The notes below the pieces were generated by a model. It did not search any database, was not told the DNA's origin, and saw nothing but the letters and a program-made list of their open reading frames with translations. A stretch of 64,000 nt of DNA from Lepraria neglecta (lineage: Eukaryota > Ascomycota > Lecanoromycetes > Lecanorales > Stereocaulaceae), in assembly GCA_033220425.1 (NCBI GenBank), contig CM065649.1, forward strand, positions 3,348,001-3,412,000, given 5' to 3'. A program made the translations under genes and the position numbers. The first letter of the stretch is position 1. Every line of letters begins with the position of its first letter. Of this stretch, positions 47,325 through 60,881 are shown in pieces.

Positions 47325-49626
47325 TTATATCGGAGTTGGAGACATGGCATTTAATCCGCATATTTGAATTCGAGGCTGGCAAATTTGCGGTGCAATTCCG
47401 ACTTTTCTTGTCCTTCGCCCAACAAGCAAAGGTAGCTTTTGGATCATTGTTCGAATGAATACGCACAAGTTACGCAAAGGGATGAGACAGGATATTCGCG
47501 CCTCCTTCCATGCTCCAGCTCGCTTTCTTATACCTTCGCGAGGTACTCCCCGCTCCGCAGCAGACCACTTATCCTCCTCCTTTCGATCGATCATCTCGTT
47601 ACTACTCTGATTCGTACCAGAGCTCTTGGTCTCTACGTCCTCGTCATTTTTGGCCTCTGGCATTCGCGATTTTCCGCCCAAACTGGCTAGCACGACCTCG
47701 TTATCAGCAGTCGGCGCGTCCATGATGCGGAGCTCTTTGGCGGTGAACACCATGGGCAAGATCTTCCAGCGAAGTGGGATAAGAGCAATGTTGAGTACGG
47801 GGAAGCCTGAAGTCCATCAACATGCATCCATAATCATGAAGTTAACTTTGCTATGGAAGTTTACCTATACCGGCGATCGTTTGAGACACGCCTACCGTGG
47901 CCGTGATCCCAAAGACTTGCCAAAAGAGGTAGAACAGAATCTTCTTCTTCGGGATTTGCAGGAGCAGTTCATCCGGTTGGACGAAGCGAGGTTCACGAAT
48001 GAGGTGGAGAATCTTTGCCATGATGCCGTTACCTTCCAGCCCGCCCCACTGCAAGGAGGGGTCAGTCATGTATCCACAAATACCTCTGAGGGACACTTAC
48101 CCCAACGACCAAGAAAACTCTACCGAAAAGTGCTCGAGGTATCAGATTGAGCACGACTAAAAGCGGTCCAGTCATCGTTCCGATGATGGCCAGTCCCATG
48201 AGGAAGTGAGAAACTCGCTGCTCCACGACACTTTCGGCAACGATCTCCTGACCATCCTCTGATTTGATGGTTTTAAATTTACTCTTGTACACCGTCAAGG
48301 AGTCGGTATGTACAGGAGCGTGCCCAATGTCAACTACATAGATCGGATATACTGATAATGGCCTTACCTGAGGCACCAGTTCATTTGGCAGTGGTATGTC
48401 AACGATCCCCGCAATGAAGCTAGTGCAACCAAACAGGAAGAAGTCCCAGTGGAAACCACCTGGTTTCTTGAGTGGAAAATGCCTTGCTTGTGCCGTGACA
48501 CTGCTTTGATTCAATCGAAACACGTCAGCATATCGACACTCACCCGCACCACAGATCAGATGAGCCACGTACGTGATCATAATAGAAGAGAAGCATCAAC
48601 AAGAAGCCAATCGGCAAAGCCACAAATATCCACTTGACTTCCAGATTCCAGAAATCGATAAGCCAGCTCCTGTCCACATTAGGATAAAATGCCCGAGTAT
48701 GAGGCAACTTGGAGACATTTGTCGCTCTCAATTGACCCGGAAAGTGCCCGAAGCCTGTCCAAAAAATGGTAGCGATCTGTTCCTCTTCAGCGCGAGCCCG
48801 GATCCACGACTGCAGCAATCGCATACCGGATACGCATAATCGCCTAAGAATTCACGAACCTCTAGTCAAAACCAGATGCCGTTACCCACCATCTCCAGAA
48901 CATATACCGTGGTGAAGAACATCAATGCAATTACCACACTCATGAATCCATCACTCGGTCCATAACTTTCGAATTCGCCAACGAGCAGCTCCACGCCCTT
49001 GACTACATACCAGGTCAGCTTCCCGTCGAATCATGAAAATGATTTTGTTGACATACTGCAGTATATAGTACCACGTACGCTCCAAAAGACTGGCTCGAAA
49101 AATCCGTCACATAGCGCATGTAATCATAGAAGTTGCAAATGGCAAAGATCCAATGAAATATAACCGCCCAGATCGCTACCCAAGCCATGAATTGAGGATA
49201 AAACGCAACATCATGCCGCTTTATCATGTCAAATATAGTGTAATTAAAGAGGGAGATAAGACCCGTGATGCCAACGAGTGTGAGCGGTTGAGCACCTACA
49301 GTGCTGAAGACCATGCATGCGAGAGCGGAGGAAAAGAGAGCTTCGTTGACGCCGTAGAAACCGCCTGTGCGGCGGTTCATATCTTTTCCTACGAATGCGA
49401 GGCACCAGTATCAGAATTACATGTTGGGGAGATGCTGGAAGGCGAAATAGATTCGGACGGTGCCAGCAAATGTTCTATACGTCCATGCTTCTGTGATATC
49501 GCCCTGGTAGTAAGGCAGGCGTCTCTTAACATCGCGATACATGTCCCACCCCTGGCGGAGAACTCGGTAACTCCGCCAGCCTCGCTGGTTGTCAAAGTCG
49601 TAGGGATCATCTTTTACCGTCTCCAT
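47325..49626 (-). CDS. Bicarbonate/boron transporter family protein (BOR1-like)
   Basis: SLC4-type HCO3- transporter family (PF00955). The fungal member BOR1 exports borate at the plasma membrane. It starts METVKDDPYDFDNQ at 49626. The signature run is present: MYRDVKRRLPYYQGDITEAW, MNRRTGGFYGVNEALFSSAL, QPLTLVGITGLISLFNYTI, GVELLVGEFESYGPSDGFMS, TIFWTGFGHFPG, DRSWLIDFWNLEVKWIFVAL, SVTAQARHFPLKKPGGFHWD, VEQRVSHFLMGLAIIGTMTG, and IALIPLRWKILPMVFTAKEL near the end. It has about eight exons. Two points are odd. Between RIYFAFQHLPNM and LAFVGKDM (about 49390-49405) the frame meets two stops that no normal intron removes, and the segment before TIFWTGF does not match well. It may be partly decayed. 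The charged tail runs to the stop at 47325. Confidence 0.75.
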
Positions 49627-50266
49627 TTCGGCAGCATCAAATAGTCGGCTCTCTCTCCGTCTATATGCAAATGCAAGTATATATAACTGCACAAATACGA
49701 GACTACATGATGTCTATCATTGTTTGAATTCTTCGGATGGTGTCTTGGCGTGACGTTATCGACTAACAGCTTGGCAGTTCGGCGAGGCGGAAGTACGGCG
49801 ACGATGACGAGATACATCTTTGCGTTGTGAATGGTATCAAAAGAACAGGTTGGTTGACATTGTACCAAGGTGTTCATCATCTAGAAGGTAATAAAGGCTA
49901 GAGCCCATGGCACTCTTACTCACCTTGTTTAGCCTTCCAACGCGCTATTTCTACATTACGTACGGTCGAGGATGTTGAATTGAAAAGCCAGATACTCTGC
50001 TCATGGAAGCTTCTGAGAGACGTGACAAAACTACACTCAGGACCAATCTCATACTTCTGAACGGCGATCTAAGCACCTATGTGCACTACACTAGGTATCC
50101 ATGCCTTGCTGCCTGCTGAAGGATTTGGAATCCTAAGGTAACCCTTCGTGGGCTTGGTGAGTCATGGGGTGAGAGCGCTACAATCAAGTCAGTCAAATGC
50201 TAATAGAACCTCTTGGAACCCACATGCAAAACGCACAATTTCGAACCTTGCAGAGCACGGTTCAGA
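49627..50266. other. Bidirectional intergenic region, no supported gene
   Basis: 640 bp between divergent genes. Nothing recognised. Confidence 0.5.
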
Positions 50267-51650
50267 ATGTCGGGTACTGCATCGAACCTTTCGCCTCAAG
50301 CACCTGGGATAGATGCAGAGAGTCGGGTGCCAGTACCCAGCTTGTCTAGTCTTCCCGTCGAACTCTGCGTCGAGATACTGAAAAGCAGCGACATAAAAGA
50401 CATTGCTAGCTCAAGTATGAACGCTAGCCTGACGCCACTGTTCGTGGCTCACAGTGTCTACCCTAGGTCAGACGTCGCATTGCATGCACAATATCTGCGT
50501 GCCGATCCTGTATCATGACGTGGACATCAGCCATCACAACGACGGCGGGCTGTGGGCTTCTATATGTCCAGGGGTCCAAGCCGAGTCGGACAACCCTGAC
50601 AGGTCGGTTGAAATAGAGGGGCCAGATCCGTGGCACACCGTCGATGAGCTGAAACGAAAGCAGCTTGCATTCATCCATACCTTAAGTACCCAACCGGCAT
50701 TATGGTGACTTGGTCAAACGCTTTACCTGGACATACCGGACTTGGGAGGACAGCATGGACAGGCATCAGGGCGAGGGCCCAATGTGGAAAGCATTCAGTA
50801 CCATGCGCAATGTAAGCCATCTTGGCTTCTGTTCTCTAGCATGGGAGCGTGAGATACACGCGCCACCTCCGTTATTTTTCTCAGCAAGATACATCCGCCT
50901 TGGTGGCCAGATGTCATATGCAATGGCAAAATCCATTCTCCACTCATATGATCCTACCAAGGTGTCACCTGTGGAGCTCAACAACCTCCAAGACTTCGGA
51001 CAGCTTTACGAAGGGAAAGACATGCCTCCTGTACCATATAGATGTATACCGAGAGACTGCGGATCGGAGACCAAGTATCCCAACGGCGATCCAAAGCTGA
51101 AATACCCCGGGCCAATCCGAGATCACCTTCGACGAATAACGGGCAGGTGCACTGCCCTAGAACATCTCATCCTACGAGGTGTAGGCCAAGAATGGCAGTG
51201 GCATAGGTCGGAACAGATGACTGGGTCAGCAGCCTGAGACGAGTTGCGCTATCAAGAGTGGGCAGACTTCATACAATCCCGTAGAACCCACATTTTAGAG
51301 CCTGGAATTTGAGCAAGGCTTGCCTCCAGAGGATCCAGCACAAGGTTGCTATACACCCCATCAATTTCCACGCCTTTGCCCTGGCCGATCTATGGATCAA
51401 AGGTTCATGAAGACTTTGTTGCCGGTGCTGATGAGTGGACCTTGGCCTAGACTAGAGAAGATGGTTATCAGAGATCTTGGTGGTCAAGTATGACGGTGTA
51501 ACGTGGCGAATTGTCCAGGTAGGGATTTTCGTGATTTGGAGCAAGCGGGCTCACTGATTGAGGCTGCTCTGGCGCCGACGGTGCTATCCGTGTGCGAACG
51601 CGAAGCTACGAGGACGTTCTTTATATGGCACCATAGATGGCAGTAGCGCC
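50267..51650 (+). pseudogene. F-box protein gene, broken
   Basis: Starts MSGTASNLSPQAPG at 50267, with the F-box helix LSSLPVELCVEILKSSDIKD at about residues 25-45. Typical fungal F-box protein blocks follow: ILYHDVDISHHND, LVKRFTWTYRTWEDSM, MWKAFSTMRNVSHLGFCSL, then RYQEWADFIQSRRTHI, and LEFEQGLPPEDPAQG to KTLLPVLMSGPWPRLEKMVI. The frame changes near 50480 and again near 51300, with in-frame TGA at about 51235 and 51490. The TGA codons fit RIP-type changes. F-box proteins recruit substrates to SCF ubiquitin ligases. This copy is unlikely to be functional. Confidence 0.68.
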
Positions 51651-52614
51651 TGGTATATCGTGGACAAGGTAGGATAGCAATAAGCGGTATCAAACCAAGA
51701 CAGATGCACACTATGTCTGCAATGTTCAACGCTGTTGCATGCTTATACCTGTATGGCATGGGCAGCTTGAGTACTAGGATATGAGGCCTTTTCAACACAG
51801 GGCCCAAAAATCTGAGGCGAAGCAAGGCTTGTGACAGTAGTTGTGAGTTGACTTGGATGGTATCTTGGAGCATGAGTCATAGTGATGAAAGATAATCCGA
51901 TTTTCTTGAAGTCCTTCTCTCATACCTTAATTCTCTTCGCTCAACCGTATCCTCACATACCACTACAAGTCAAGTTCTCTGTCAAGGCCAAGCCGTTATT
52001 CAACAATTCTTAGCTCCTTTCTGTAGTTCCTTCGCGCCTTGTTAAGCCACCAGCAACAAGTCAGATAAAGAAAATACACCATCCGCCAACCTCGCCAACC
52101 TCGCCGAAGCCTCCGAGTTTGCCGCGCCAAAATCCAAGACCTTCATGGTTTCTCAGTCCAATCCTCGCACAGACCAGCCCAGTAAAATGGCGGAAGGCAT
52201 CAAAGCAGAGTGTGACAGAATGACGGAAGTAGACTCAGAGGAATACGGTCTAAAGAGGTGGGGAACCAAGACACGTAAAGTGTTATCAATACAACCAGAT
52301 CATCTCAATATCTGAGCTCCATTAACTGCTTTTTCCGTATTTCGAGTTGATTGGATGGATTGGGGTCCGTACGATGACCAGGCGGACATAGAGTATGAGA
52401 ATTCAGAGAGCAATCATGACAACGATTATAGAAATCAACAAAGCCTACGTTTTCAACGTAATGCTTCGCAGTGACTTATCACGAGAAGGTTCGTAATCAA
52501 GAACAGCCGATCGCGTCTGAGGACTATATGGGAGTGTGTCTTTTAGTAACAGCTATGGTAAGTTATACCATCTCATGTCTGTCTCTCCCGCCATCCTCAA
52601 CTCTTTCTCGCTCT
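51651..52614. other. Intergenic; one small unassigned open frame
   Basis: A 55-residue plus-strand frame (MVSQSNPRTDQPSKMAEGIK..., 52147-52314) has no known relatives that I recognise. Nothing else is seen. Confidence 0.4.
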
Positions 52615-53229
52615 TCAAATCTTGCTCCCCTCATACCTCCCACTCCCACTCTCACTAACCAAACCCTCCCCACTCGCCGCATTACTCACATCCTCACCCA
52701 ACTCTTTCCCCCCAATCGTCACCTTCTGGCAATCCTGCAGCACAAAAAACATCCTCGCCCACTCCGTCTCGCTCGTATTCCTCCACCCATGATTCGTACC
52801 CCTCTGCACAGCCACATCCCCCCTCCTCATGGTCTTCACCACCCCATCATCTAGCACCATCTCCACCTCGCCCTCAATCACGATTCCATAGTCGAGTGAC
52901 TGTGTCCTATGCACCAGCGGCTCTGACCCAGGCGCGAAATCAACCATACGTGCAATAGTGCCATTGGGGTTCACGAGGCCGAGCTGGCCCTTGGCAAGGA
53001 TTTCGTCATGGGTTTTGATATCAGCGTTGTTGTTCAGTGAGACAGGGAATTCGGAGGTGGTGTAGACGACGTTGAAGCCAAGGGTGTTGTCGAGCAGGGT
53101 GCTCCAGTGAGCGGGGCGTGTGGACTCGACGATGGCGGAGCCGGAGGGGGAGTGGCCTGTTATGTGGTGCGTGAGGCCGGGGAGGTTGGTGGAGATTTGT
53201 GATTCGTTTTGGGGGCGGGTTGCTGCCAT
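52615..53229 (-). CDS. Cupin-domain protein
   Basis: An intronless 204-residue protein. The C-terminal two thirds form one cupin_2 barrel: HRTQSLDYGIVIEGEVEMVL (cupin motif 1 with the metal-type His) and GDVAVQRGTNHGWRN (motif 2 with the second His). The N-terminal half (HITGHSPSGSAIVES, WSTLLDNTLGFNVVYTTSEF) matches the common layout of small fungal cupins often found in secondary-metabolite or catabolic contexts. Enzymatic role unknown. It reads through without disruption and has normal codon use. Confidence 0.87.
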   Translation of the reverse strand: MAATRPQNESQISTNLPGLTHHITGHSPSGSAIVESTRPAHWSTLLDNTLGFNVVYTTSEFPVSLNNNADIKTHDEILAKGQLGLVNPNGTIARMVDFAPGSEPLVHRTQSLDYGIVIEGEVEMVLDDGVVKTMRRGDVAVQRGTNHGWRNTSETEWARMFFVLQDCQKVTIGGKELGEDVSNAASGEGLVSESGSGRYEGSKI

Positions 53230-54065
53230 TGCAGTTGAGAGATCGTCCGTATGAAGGGGGAGCTATAATAGCTTGGATTCTGGTCAAGCAAGTTTTCAAT
53301 CTGAGGCTTTCATCTGGCAATGCTCCTCATATGTAGGGTTCCCAACAGCTCTCCTTCGGGTTACACATTGATTCAAGAGCGGAATCCTCCAGGAGTGAAA
53401 GCAAGTGGAGGCCGGGCCATGCTTGCGATTGGCTATCCGTCGGTTTTAGCTGCATCATGCACGTCGATAACAACGCTGCACGGCTTCGTCATCGAGGAAC
53501 TAGGGTACTTCAAGGTGCTGATTGATCGATGGGTGATGAACAAAGTATAGTCTGCGGAAGCGCTCGAATACGATGACGCCGCTACCTTAGGAATTAGCGG
53601 GGAGGAGTATTCTAGCTTCTGCCCTAGATAGTGCCCCAAAAATGATCTTTCCAGCTCCCTACAGCCGGCCACTAAAGTGGGCACTTCAGGACGCTCGCTC
53701 TAGGGCCAGGGACGCTTAGGGAATGTACTCGGCTGGCAGGTAGCAAAATACTTCGGACGAGCGTCCACGAAATTTCTCTTTGGCAGCTCCAGCTATAGAA
53801 AGTAATTGCACAAACAGCTGGTCACTAAGTCCCAACTAAACAGTTTTTTCGGATTATACCCTAAATGAAAAGACAATCACTGTTACTTCCAATTTTTTGG
53901 CACGTTGAGTTGGCAATGTCCGAACTATGCTGCCACCCGCGAGCTTGGATCCTTCTCTTCGTCACTTTCTTATCCGTTACCAAGCGGCCAGATACCCTCC
54001 CATATGGTTCTCGTAAATGCTCCAATCATAATATACATATCTTCGTTACACTTCCATGATTTCAC
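53230..54065. other. Intergenic, no supported gene
   Basis: 836 bp with short frames only, between the cupin start and the 3' end of the thiolase gene. Confidence 0.5.
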
Positions 54066-55565
54066 TCAAAACCTCGCCTCGACTTTCTTCTCGGTATCCC
54101 CTAATGCCCACGCACTTCTCGATCTATTACTCCTCACTCTATCAACCTGCTCTTTTGTAAAACCCCTGGCTTCAACAGCGGGATTGTATCCAACCCACGT
54201 CTTAGACTTAATCTCCTGATCCTGTACAAGTTCATTTGTTTGCCCATCCACCCGTTTGTAAACCGTCACCACCGCCGCACCTCCAAGCCCAAGGTTATGT
54301 TGTAGGGCCACCTTCGCTCCCTCCACAAGCCGATTGTTTGCCCATCCCCGCAATTGCCATACCAATTCCGCACACTGAGCTATCCCACTCGCCCCCAACG
54401 GATGACCTTTCGAGATAAGTCCCCCGGAAGGATTAACAACGCATCTCCCCCCATAAGTGATATCCCCCGCCCTCACCATCTCATGCGCCTTCCCCGGCTC
54501 ACATAACCCAAGTGCATCAAGCGTGATCATCTCATTGGCTGAGAAGCAATCATGCAACTCGCACACTTTCACCTCTTTCGGATCCACCCCCGCTTCAGCC
54601 ATAGCAGTCCGCGCAGCATGCTGCGTCATGCCGAACCCCATGAGATTTATAGCCGAGCGATCGAATAGAGACACGTTATCAGTGGCGAGATGTTGTCCGG
54701 CTATTTGTATTGCTTGAGAACGGAGGTGTGGACGAGCAGCGAGGAAGGCTTCGGAGACTATGATTGCGGAGGCACCGCCGTCGGAGGTGGGACAGCATTG
54801 GAGTTTTGTGAGGGGGTCGTGGATCATTTGGGAATTGAGGATTTGGTCGAGGGTGTAGACGTCGCGGAATTGTGAGTAGGGGTTTTTGGCGGAATGGAGG
54901 TGGTTGACGCGTGCTATTTCTGCGAAGTCGGTGGGTGTGGCGCCGTATCTAGAGAGACGTTCTCATCAGCATGGAAGCCCAACCAGTCGGGGCAGACTGG
55001 AGCCGCAAGAGGAGGCCATACTTCTCCATATACTCCCTCCCCGCATTCCCAAACATCTGCGCCGCCCCAGGCGCGTTCGTGATTCCCCTCGTAGCCCTCA
55101 TCATCTCCCCCGTTGTGCCAGTCGGGTTCGTCCTATCTTGAAAGAAACTCTGAATGCTCCCTGGGAACATCTTCTCAAAGCCCACCACCATCACGCAATC
55201 TGCCACGCCATGGCTGACCATATTTCTTGCCATGTGTAGCCCAGTCGAGCCAGTAGAGCAGTTGTTGTTGACATTGTAGATGGGGATTTGTGTCATGCCG
55301 AATTGGTAGAAGACTCGTTGCCCGCAGGTGCTGTCGCCATAGCAGTAGCAGGCGATGCCTTGCTCGACATCGTCGTAGTTGATTTGGGCGTCGAGGAGAG
55401 CTTTTATGCCGGCTTCCAAGCCGAGTTCCGTGTAGTCGACTGCGGTACATAGGGTTAGAAGAGCTTGAGGATAGGGAGGGATAGCTTACCTTTGCCCCTA
55501 GGTTTGATAAACTTAGTCAGGCCTACGCCCAAAACGTAGGCTGGTGAGCTTGCTTTTTTCCCCAT
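54066..55565 (-). CDS. SCP-x-type thiolase (acetyl-CoA C-acyltransferase-like)
   Basis: There are three exons: 55565-55490, 55439-55023 with the donor at 55021, and 54948-54066. Introns of 50 and 73 bp give 458 residues. Motifs: nucleophile Cys in YNVNNNCSTGSTGLHMARN, the HDCF box in KVCELHDCFSANEMITLDAL, and the second active-site block GGLISKGHPLGASGIAQCAE. This is the sterol-carrier-protein-x thiolase subgroup, which cleaves 3-oxoacyl-CoA of branched or long chains in peroxisomes. The C-terminus (KKVEARF) lacks an SKL-type signal, and there is no fused SCP2 domain, so location is open. The start MGKKASSPAYVLGVGLTKF matches the family N-terminus. Confidence 0.92.
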
Positions 55566-55946
55566 CTTGCAACTCTCTTCAATATCTTATGGTGTTTTGA
55601 ACGAGAGCTCGAAGGAAGGACGACTGGATCTCGAAAAAGATATTGCGGGGAGCCGAGGCTAGACATAACCCTAACACTAATCCTGATTCTATAAATTTCC
55701 TTCAATTTGTTAGGATTAGTATGAGCGGTAGTGAGTAACGAGTTGGAGGGATACGGGAGAGGGTAGATGCTGCTTTTCTCAGTGTGCAAGATGATCAGAG
55801 CAAAGGGGGAAAATCTTTTGGTCCTCTCTATGTTTAGGCATTACCTAACGCTAAATACTGACATTTCAGCTTTTTCCTTCATCGTACACTATGTTCCTTC
55901 TCTAGTATTCACAAGAGCGGAGATGGACATATGTAGATTTGCTGCT
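55566..55946. other. Intergenic spacer
   Basis: 381 bp between the thiolase start and the GDH stop. Holds the thiolase promoter and the GDH 3' end. No motif named. Confidence 0.5.
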
Positions 55947-57551
<1,605 letters not shown>

Positions 57552-58161
57552 GATTGCTTTTTGGGTTGCGATACAGGGTTTGATTATTTGTTCGGAGGGG
57601 GGATTGCAGCTGGTTTAAAAGATGTCCGAGGTGGTGTGTGAATGGTGTGAATTGTAACAAGAGCTCAAATAGGGTATAGTCATGAGGTACTTATAGCTTC
57701 GTATGACATCGACACCATAGCTGTAAAAGCTAATCGTCCCAAGTGAAGGTGTTGGTGTGGAATCCTCCGGTTTACGGCCAGCAGGCCAGGCCAGAGAGCC
57801 ATTGGCTATCTCCAAGGCCACGGGAGCATGACTTCGCTTCGGGCGCTGTGAAAGGCACCTTTAGGCTAGGTTTACGGTGCCCCTTGGAGGTATAGGCCAG
57901 AGTTGACACGATGAAGTGACGTTTGGGGAGGAAATCTTTCCTTATCAGAGCTTCCCTATTGGCTCCCTAAACTCCCGCCGCTAAACAGCCTCCCCCACTT
58001 CGATATTTTGGCGGAATCTAGTTCGGCGACAAGGAGCTTTTAATTCGGGCAGGTACAAGAAACTTGTCAAGGCTGAAGAAAAAGTTTCTCATTAAACGCG
58101 CTGAGGGATATAATTTGTGGCTGCCATGTAAACGAAACGATTTTGATTGTTCTCGACGAGT
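57552..58161. other. Intergenic, GDH promoter side
   Basis: 610 bp with no gene seen. A pyrimidine/CAAT-like promoter region is plausible but nothing is assigned. Confidence 0.5.
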
Positions 58162-59428
58162 CTAATCACAGTCCACAGGGTCCCAGTCTGTCACGAGGTA
58201 CTCATCCAGACCATCCATTGTCTTCATGTCAGCGCTGTCAATCTCGAAACCTCCGACATCGCCGTTGGCAATAATTCGCTCTTTGGTGACACTCTTGGGT
58301 AGAGGTACAAAGCCGTGCTGCAAGCTCCATCTGATCATCAGCTGAGCTGGTGTACATGAATACTTCTTGGACAGCGAAGTGATGGTGGGGTGCTTCATTC
58401 GAAGAGCTCGAGCTAATGGAGCGTATGCTTCGACGACGATGTTGTGCTCTTGGCAGAAGGAGGTGAGTTGCGTTCGAGTGTTGAACGGGTGCACCTCGAT
58501 CTGGTTGACAGCCGGAACTATTCGAGGCTTCGACGCAAGAAGTTCTTGCAGCTGAATAGAAAATGCGTTAACCAGGTATCTCAGAGCTGAGAAAGGCCAG
58601 GCAAGCCGTCAAAGTTCCTCGCTTTAGAGATTCATAAGATGAAATTGCGAGGATAGCAGCACCAAAGAGCAGATCTTGGCCTTCATATTTTCTGCTGGAG
58701 CCATTGTTTTGCAGCAATCATTGACTCGTGCCACACGATGCCTGCCTTTCCCTGGACAAAATGGCTCTAGCGAATGATAGTGCTACTTTCACTGAGAGTT
58801 TGCCCGCCGTTCATGAAAAGAACTTACATGTTTGACCCCAAAATTGCTGACACCACCCGTCTTCACCTCTCCCTCCTCAATGGCATCTTCGACCGCCCTC
58901 CAGGATTCCAATCTCTTTGCTTTCCCTCCGTACGGGCTGTGCAGGAGGAAGAGGTCGATGTACCCTAGACCGCTTTGTTTTACCGATTGCTTGATAGACT
59001 TACGCGCAGCATCGTACGAGGTATTGGACGCGAGCTTCGATGTCAAATGGATGTCCTCCCGTTTCAGAGAAGCTGTGTTGCTTTGGCTCGAAATAAATGC
59101 CAAGATTGCTGATCCCACTTCGCGCTCATTGTGGTACATTTGAGCGGAGTCGACCCTGAATGTGTATTAGTCTTGTAGGCGTCTGAGACGTATACATCTC
59201 ATACGCTCGGTATCCATGCTAAAGACAAATTGTCAGTCAGGCGGTTGATTGAGCCGATAATGTAGTTCGTGCCTCTAGTGCCCATTGGACGGCATTAATA
59301 GTCTCTTTTCCAGACGTCAAGTAGACTCCGAGGTGTATCTGCGGCATGCTCAAGCCATTGGCAAGCTGGAGGGTGCCATCAGTGATTGATTGCCTAAGGG
59401 GGAGCGAGAACAACCTTGATGCGAGAGC
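58162..59428 (-). CDS. Aldo-keto reductase (5' end uncertain)
   Basis: NAD(P)H-dependent reductase of the AKR superfamily (PF00248). Exons: 59428-59273, 59218-59205, 59155-58828 and 58551-58162. The catalytic tetrad is visible: Asp and Tyr in [11 protein letters not shown], Lys in HLTSKLAS, His in [10 protein letters not shown]. The C-terminal half has [10 protein letters not shown] and [10 protein letters not shown] (cofactor-binding). The first intron starts with GC rather than GT (59272-59219), and the second exon is only 14 nt. Together they are needed to join ALE to HGYRAVDSAQ. The last intron (58827-58552) is unusually long at 276 bp. Upstream of MPQIHLG (ATG 59347) the frame stays open to an acceptor-like TTTTTAG ending at 59429, so a short first exon is probably missing from this call. 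Substrate not predictable. Confidence 0.82.
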
Positions 59429-60881
59429 CTAAAAAGAGTGATTTTCCCGCCATAATAATACTAACCTGAATGTGTAGATGATGATCTGGAACGGAAATAT
59501 ACTTCGCAAGCAACGATAGGAAAATTCGAAGGCTTTGCACCTCCGATGACGTATTTACCTCGGCCGAAAGTTGTTGCGAAAGGCGATAGTAGCGAAGCGA
59601 AAAGTGAGGCCATCCAAGGCCTAGAGAGCACAGACATGAACAGCATGCGAGATAGGGCGAACGAGCACGTTTCCTTGAACTCATGCAGGGACACCGTCCA
59701 TCCTAGTGAATGAATTGGAGAACACGGGTTCATGAATCATTAGGATATTACGGATGTAAGGACGTGCTTCCGTGTAGAAAGGCGAAAAGAGAAATCCGCG
59801 AGGCAGTAACATAGAGTATAATATTCAATGTGATATAAAAAATCGATGTTTGCCTTTCATCAGAATCTCGGTGTTTGGAAAACGCCAAGAGCGTCGGAAA
59901 TCGAGAATTGTTGAGAGTGACAATGATGGTTGAAATGATTAGTTCCGGCTCTTTCCCAACGTCCCAAGGCAACGGCTCCATTGCTCCATGGTCAATCCTG
60001 ATCGTCCCGATGTGTAGACATCGATGAGAACAAAACACAGCCCATCTGGTGCATCGAGTTCCTTCCAAACCCTTAGCGGCACAATTGTAGAAGCGCTCGT
60101 CGATAAGGCTTATGAGGCTTATGCAAGGCCGTTAGAAATTTGGAATTTATCACTCTTTTGGTTATAGGTGCAGTTGCTGGTAATCGAATAGAGCTGCCGG
60201 TAGCGAAATGGGGTCCACATGGGAACAGCCTCGTAGACTTATTTAGGGATACGGAGACGCATTGTAGCCCGCTTTAGAGAGCCGCCGCAGATCACCTGCA
60301 AAGCCGAACCTGTCCACGAATACGAGTGCAAAGATCTGCACTTTCTCCCACTTTTCCTATCGAATTTGTCTCGGTAAAGCTCGATGGCTCGATGGCACTG
60401 CTCCGGTCGATCAATGGCTTCTTTCGTGGCTGGCTGTAACCTTTCAACCGCCGAACTGGTTGGTGCTCAAGTGCTGACCCCTGGGGAGAAGCCGAAAGCA
60501 TTCTCAGCTTACCAGGAGGGACCCTCCGGTCCAACCCCCAGCTTCGATGCGGGTTATGCGGGTTCGATGCGGAGTCTGGACCCTGGCTTGGCCTCTTCGT
60601 CCCTTTATCGGCACTATCTCCTCTACATCTGCTATCTGCTTTTTCCTACATGACATCTTCCACTCATAATGTCTAGCCTGGTACTCGTTGCGAGGTCTGA
60701 CCTGAGGCATGGGATTTTCTCCGGCAACCACTATACGCGGCAGTGCTCACCGGTCCTCATCGAACCTTCTCCCACCCAATTGAACCCTGACGCCCCCGAG
60801 TGCGAGTACGCAGCCCACATTGTTAGGGTCGATTCCTTCCTTGCCACCTTAATATAAAGAGTCGCCACCCACTCGGACACA
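59429..60881. other. Intergenic, no supported gene
   Basis: About 1.45 kb. Short frames on both strands lack family character. The first exon of the aldo-keto reductase should lie near 59430-59700. Confidence 0.45.

Noticed and set aside
59748-60068. 106-residue minus-strand frame upstream of the aldo-keto reductase
   Set aside because: No family resemblance; an alternative frame is equally open, and no splice sites connect it to a gene.
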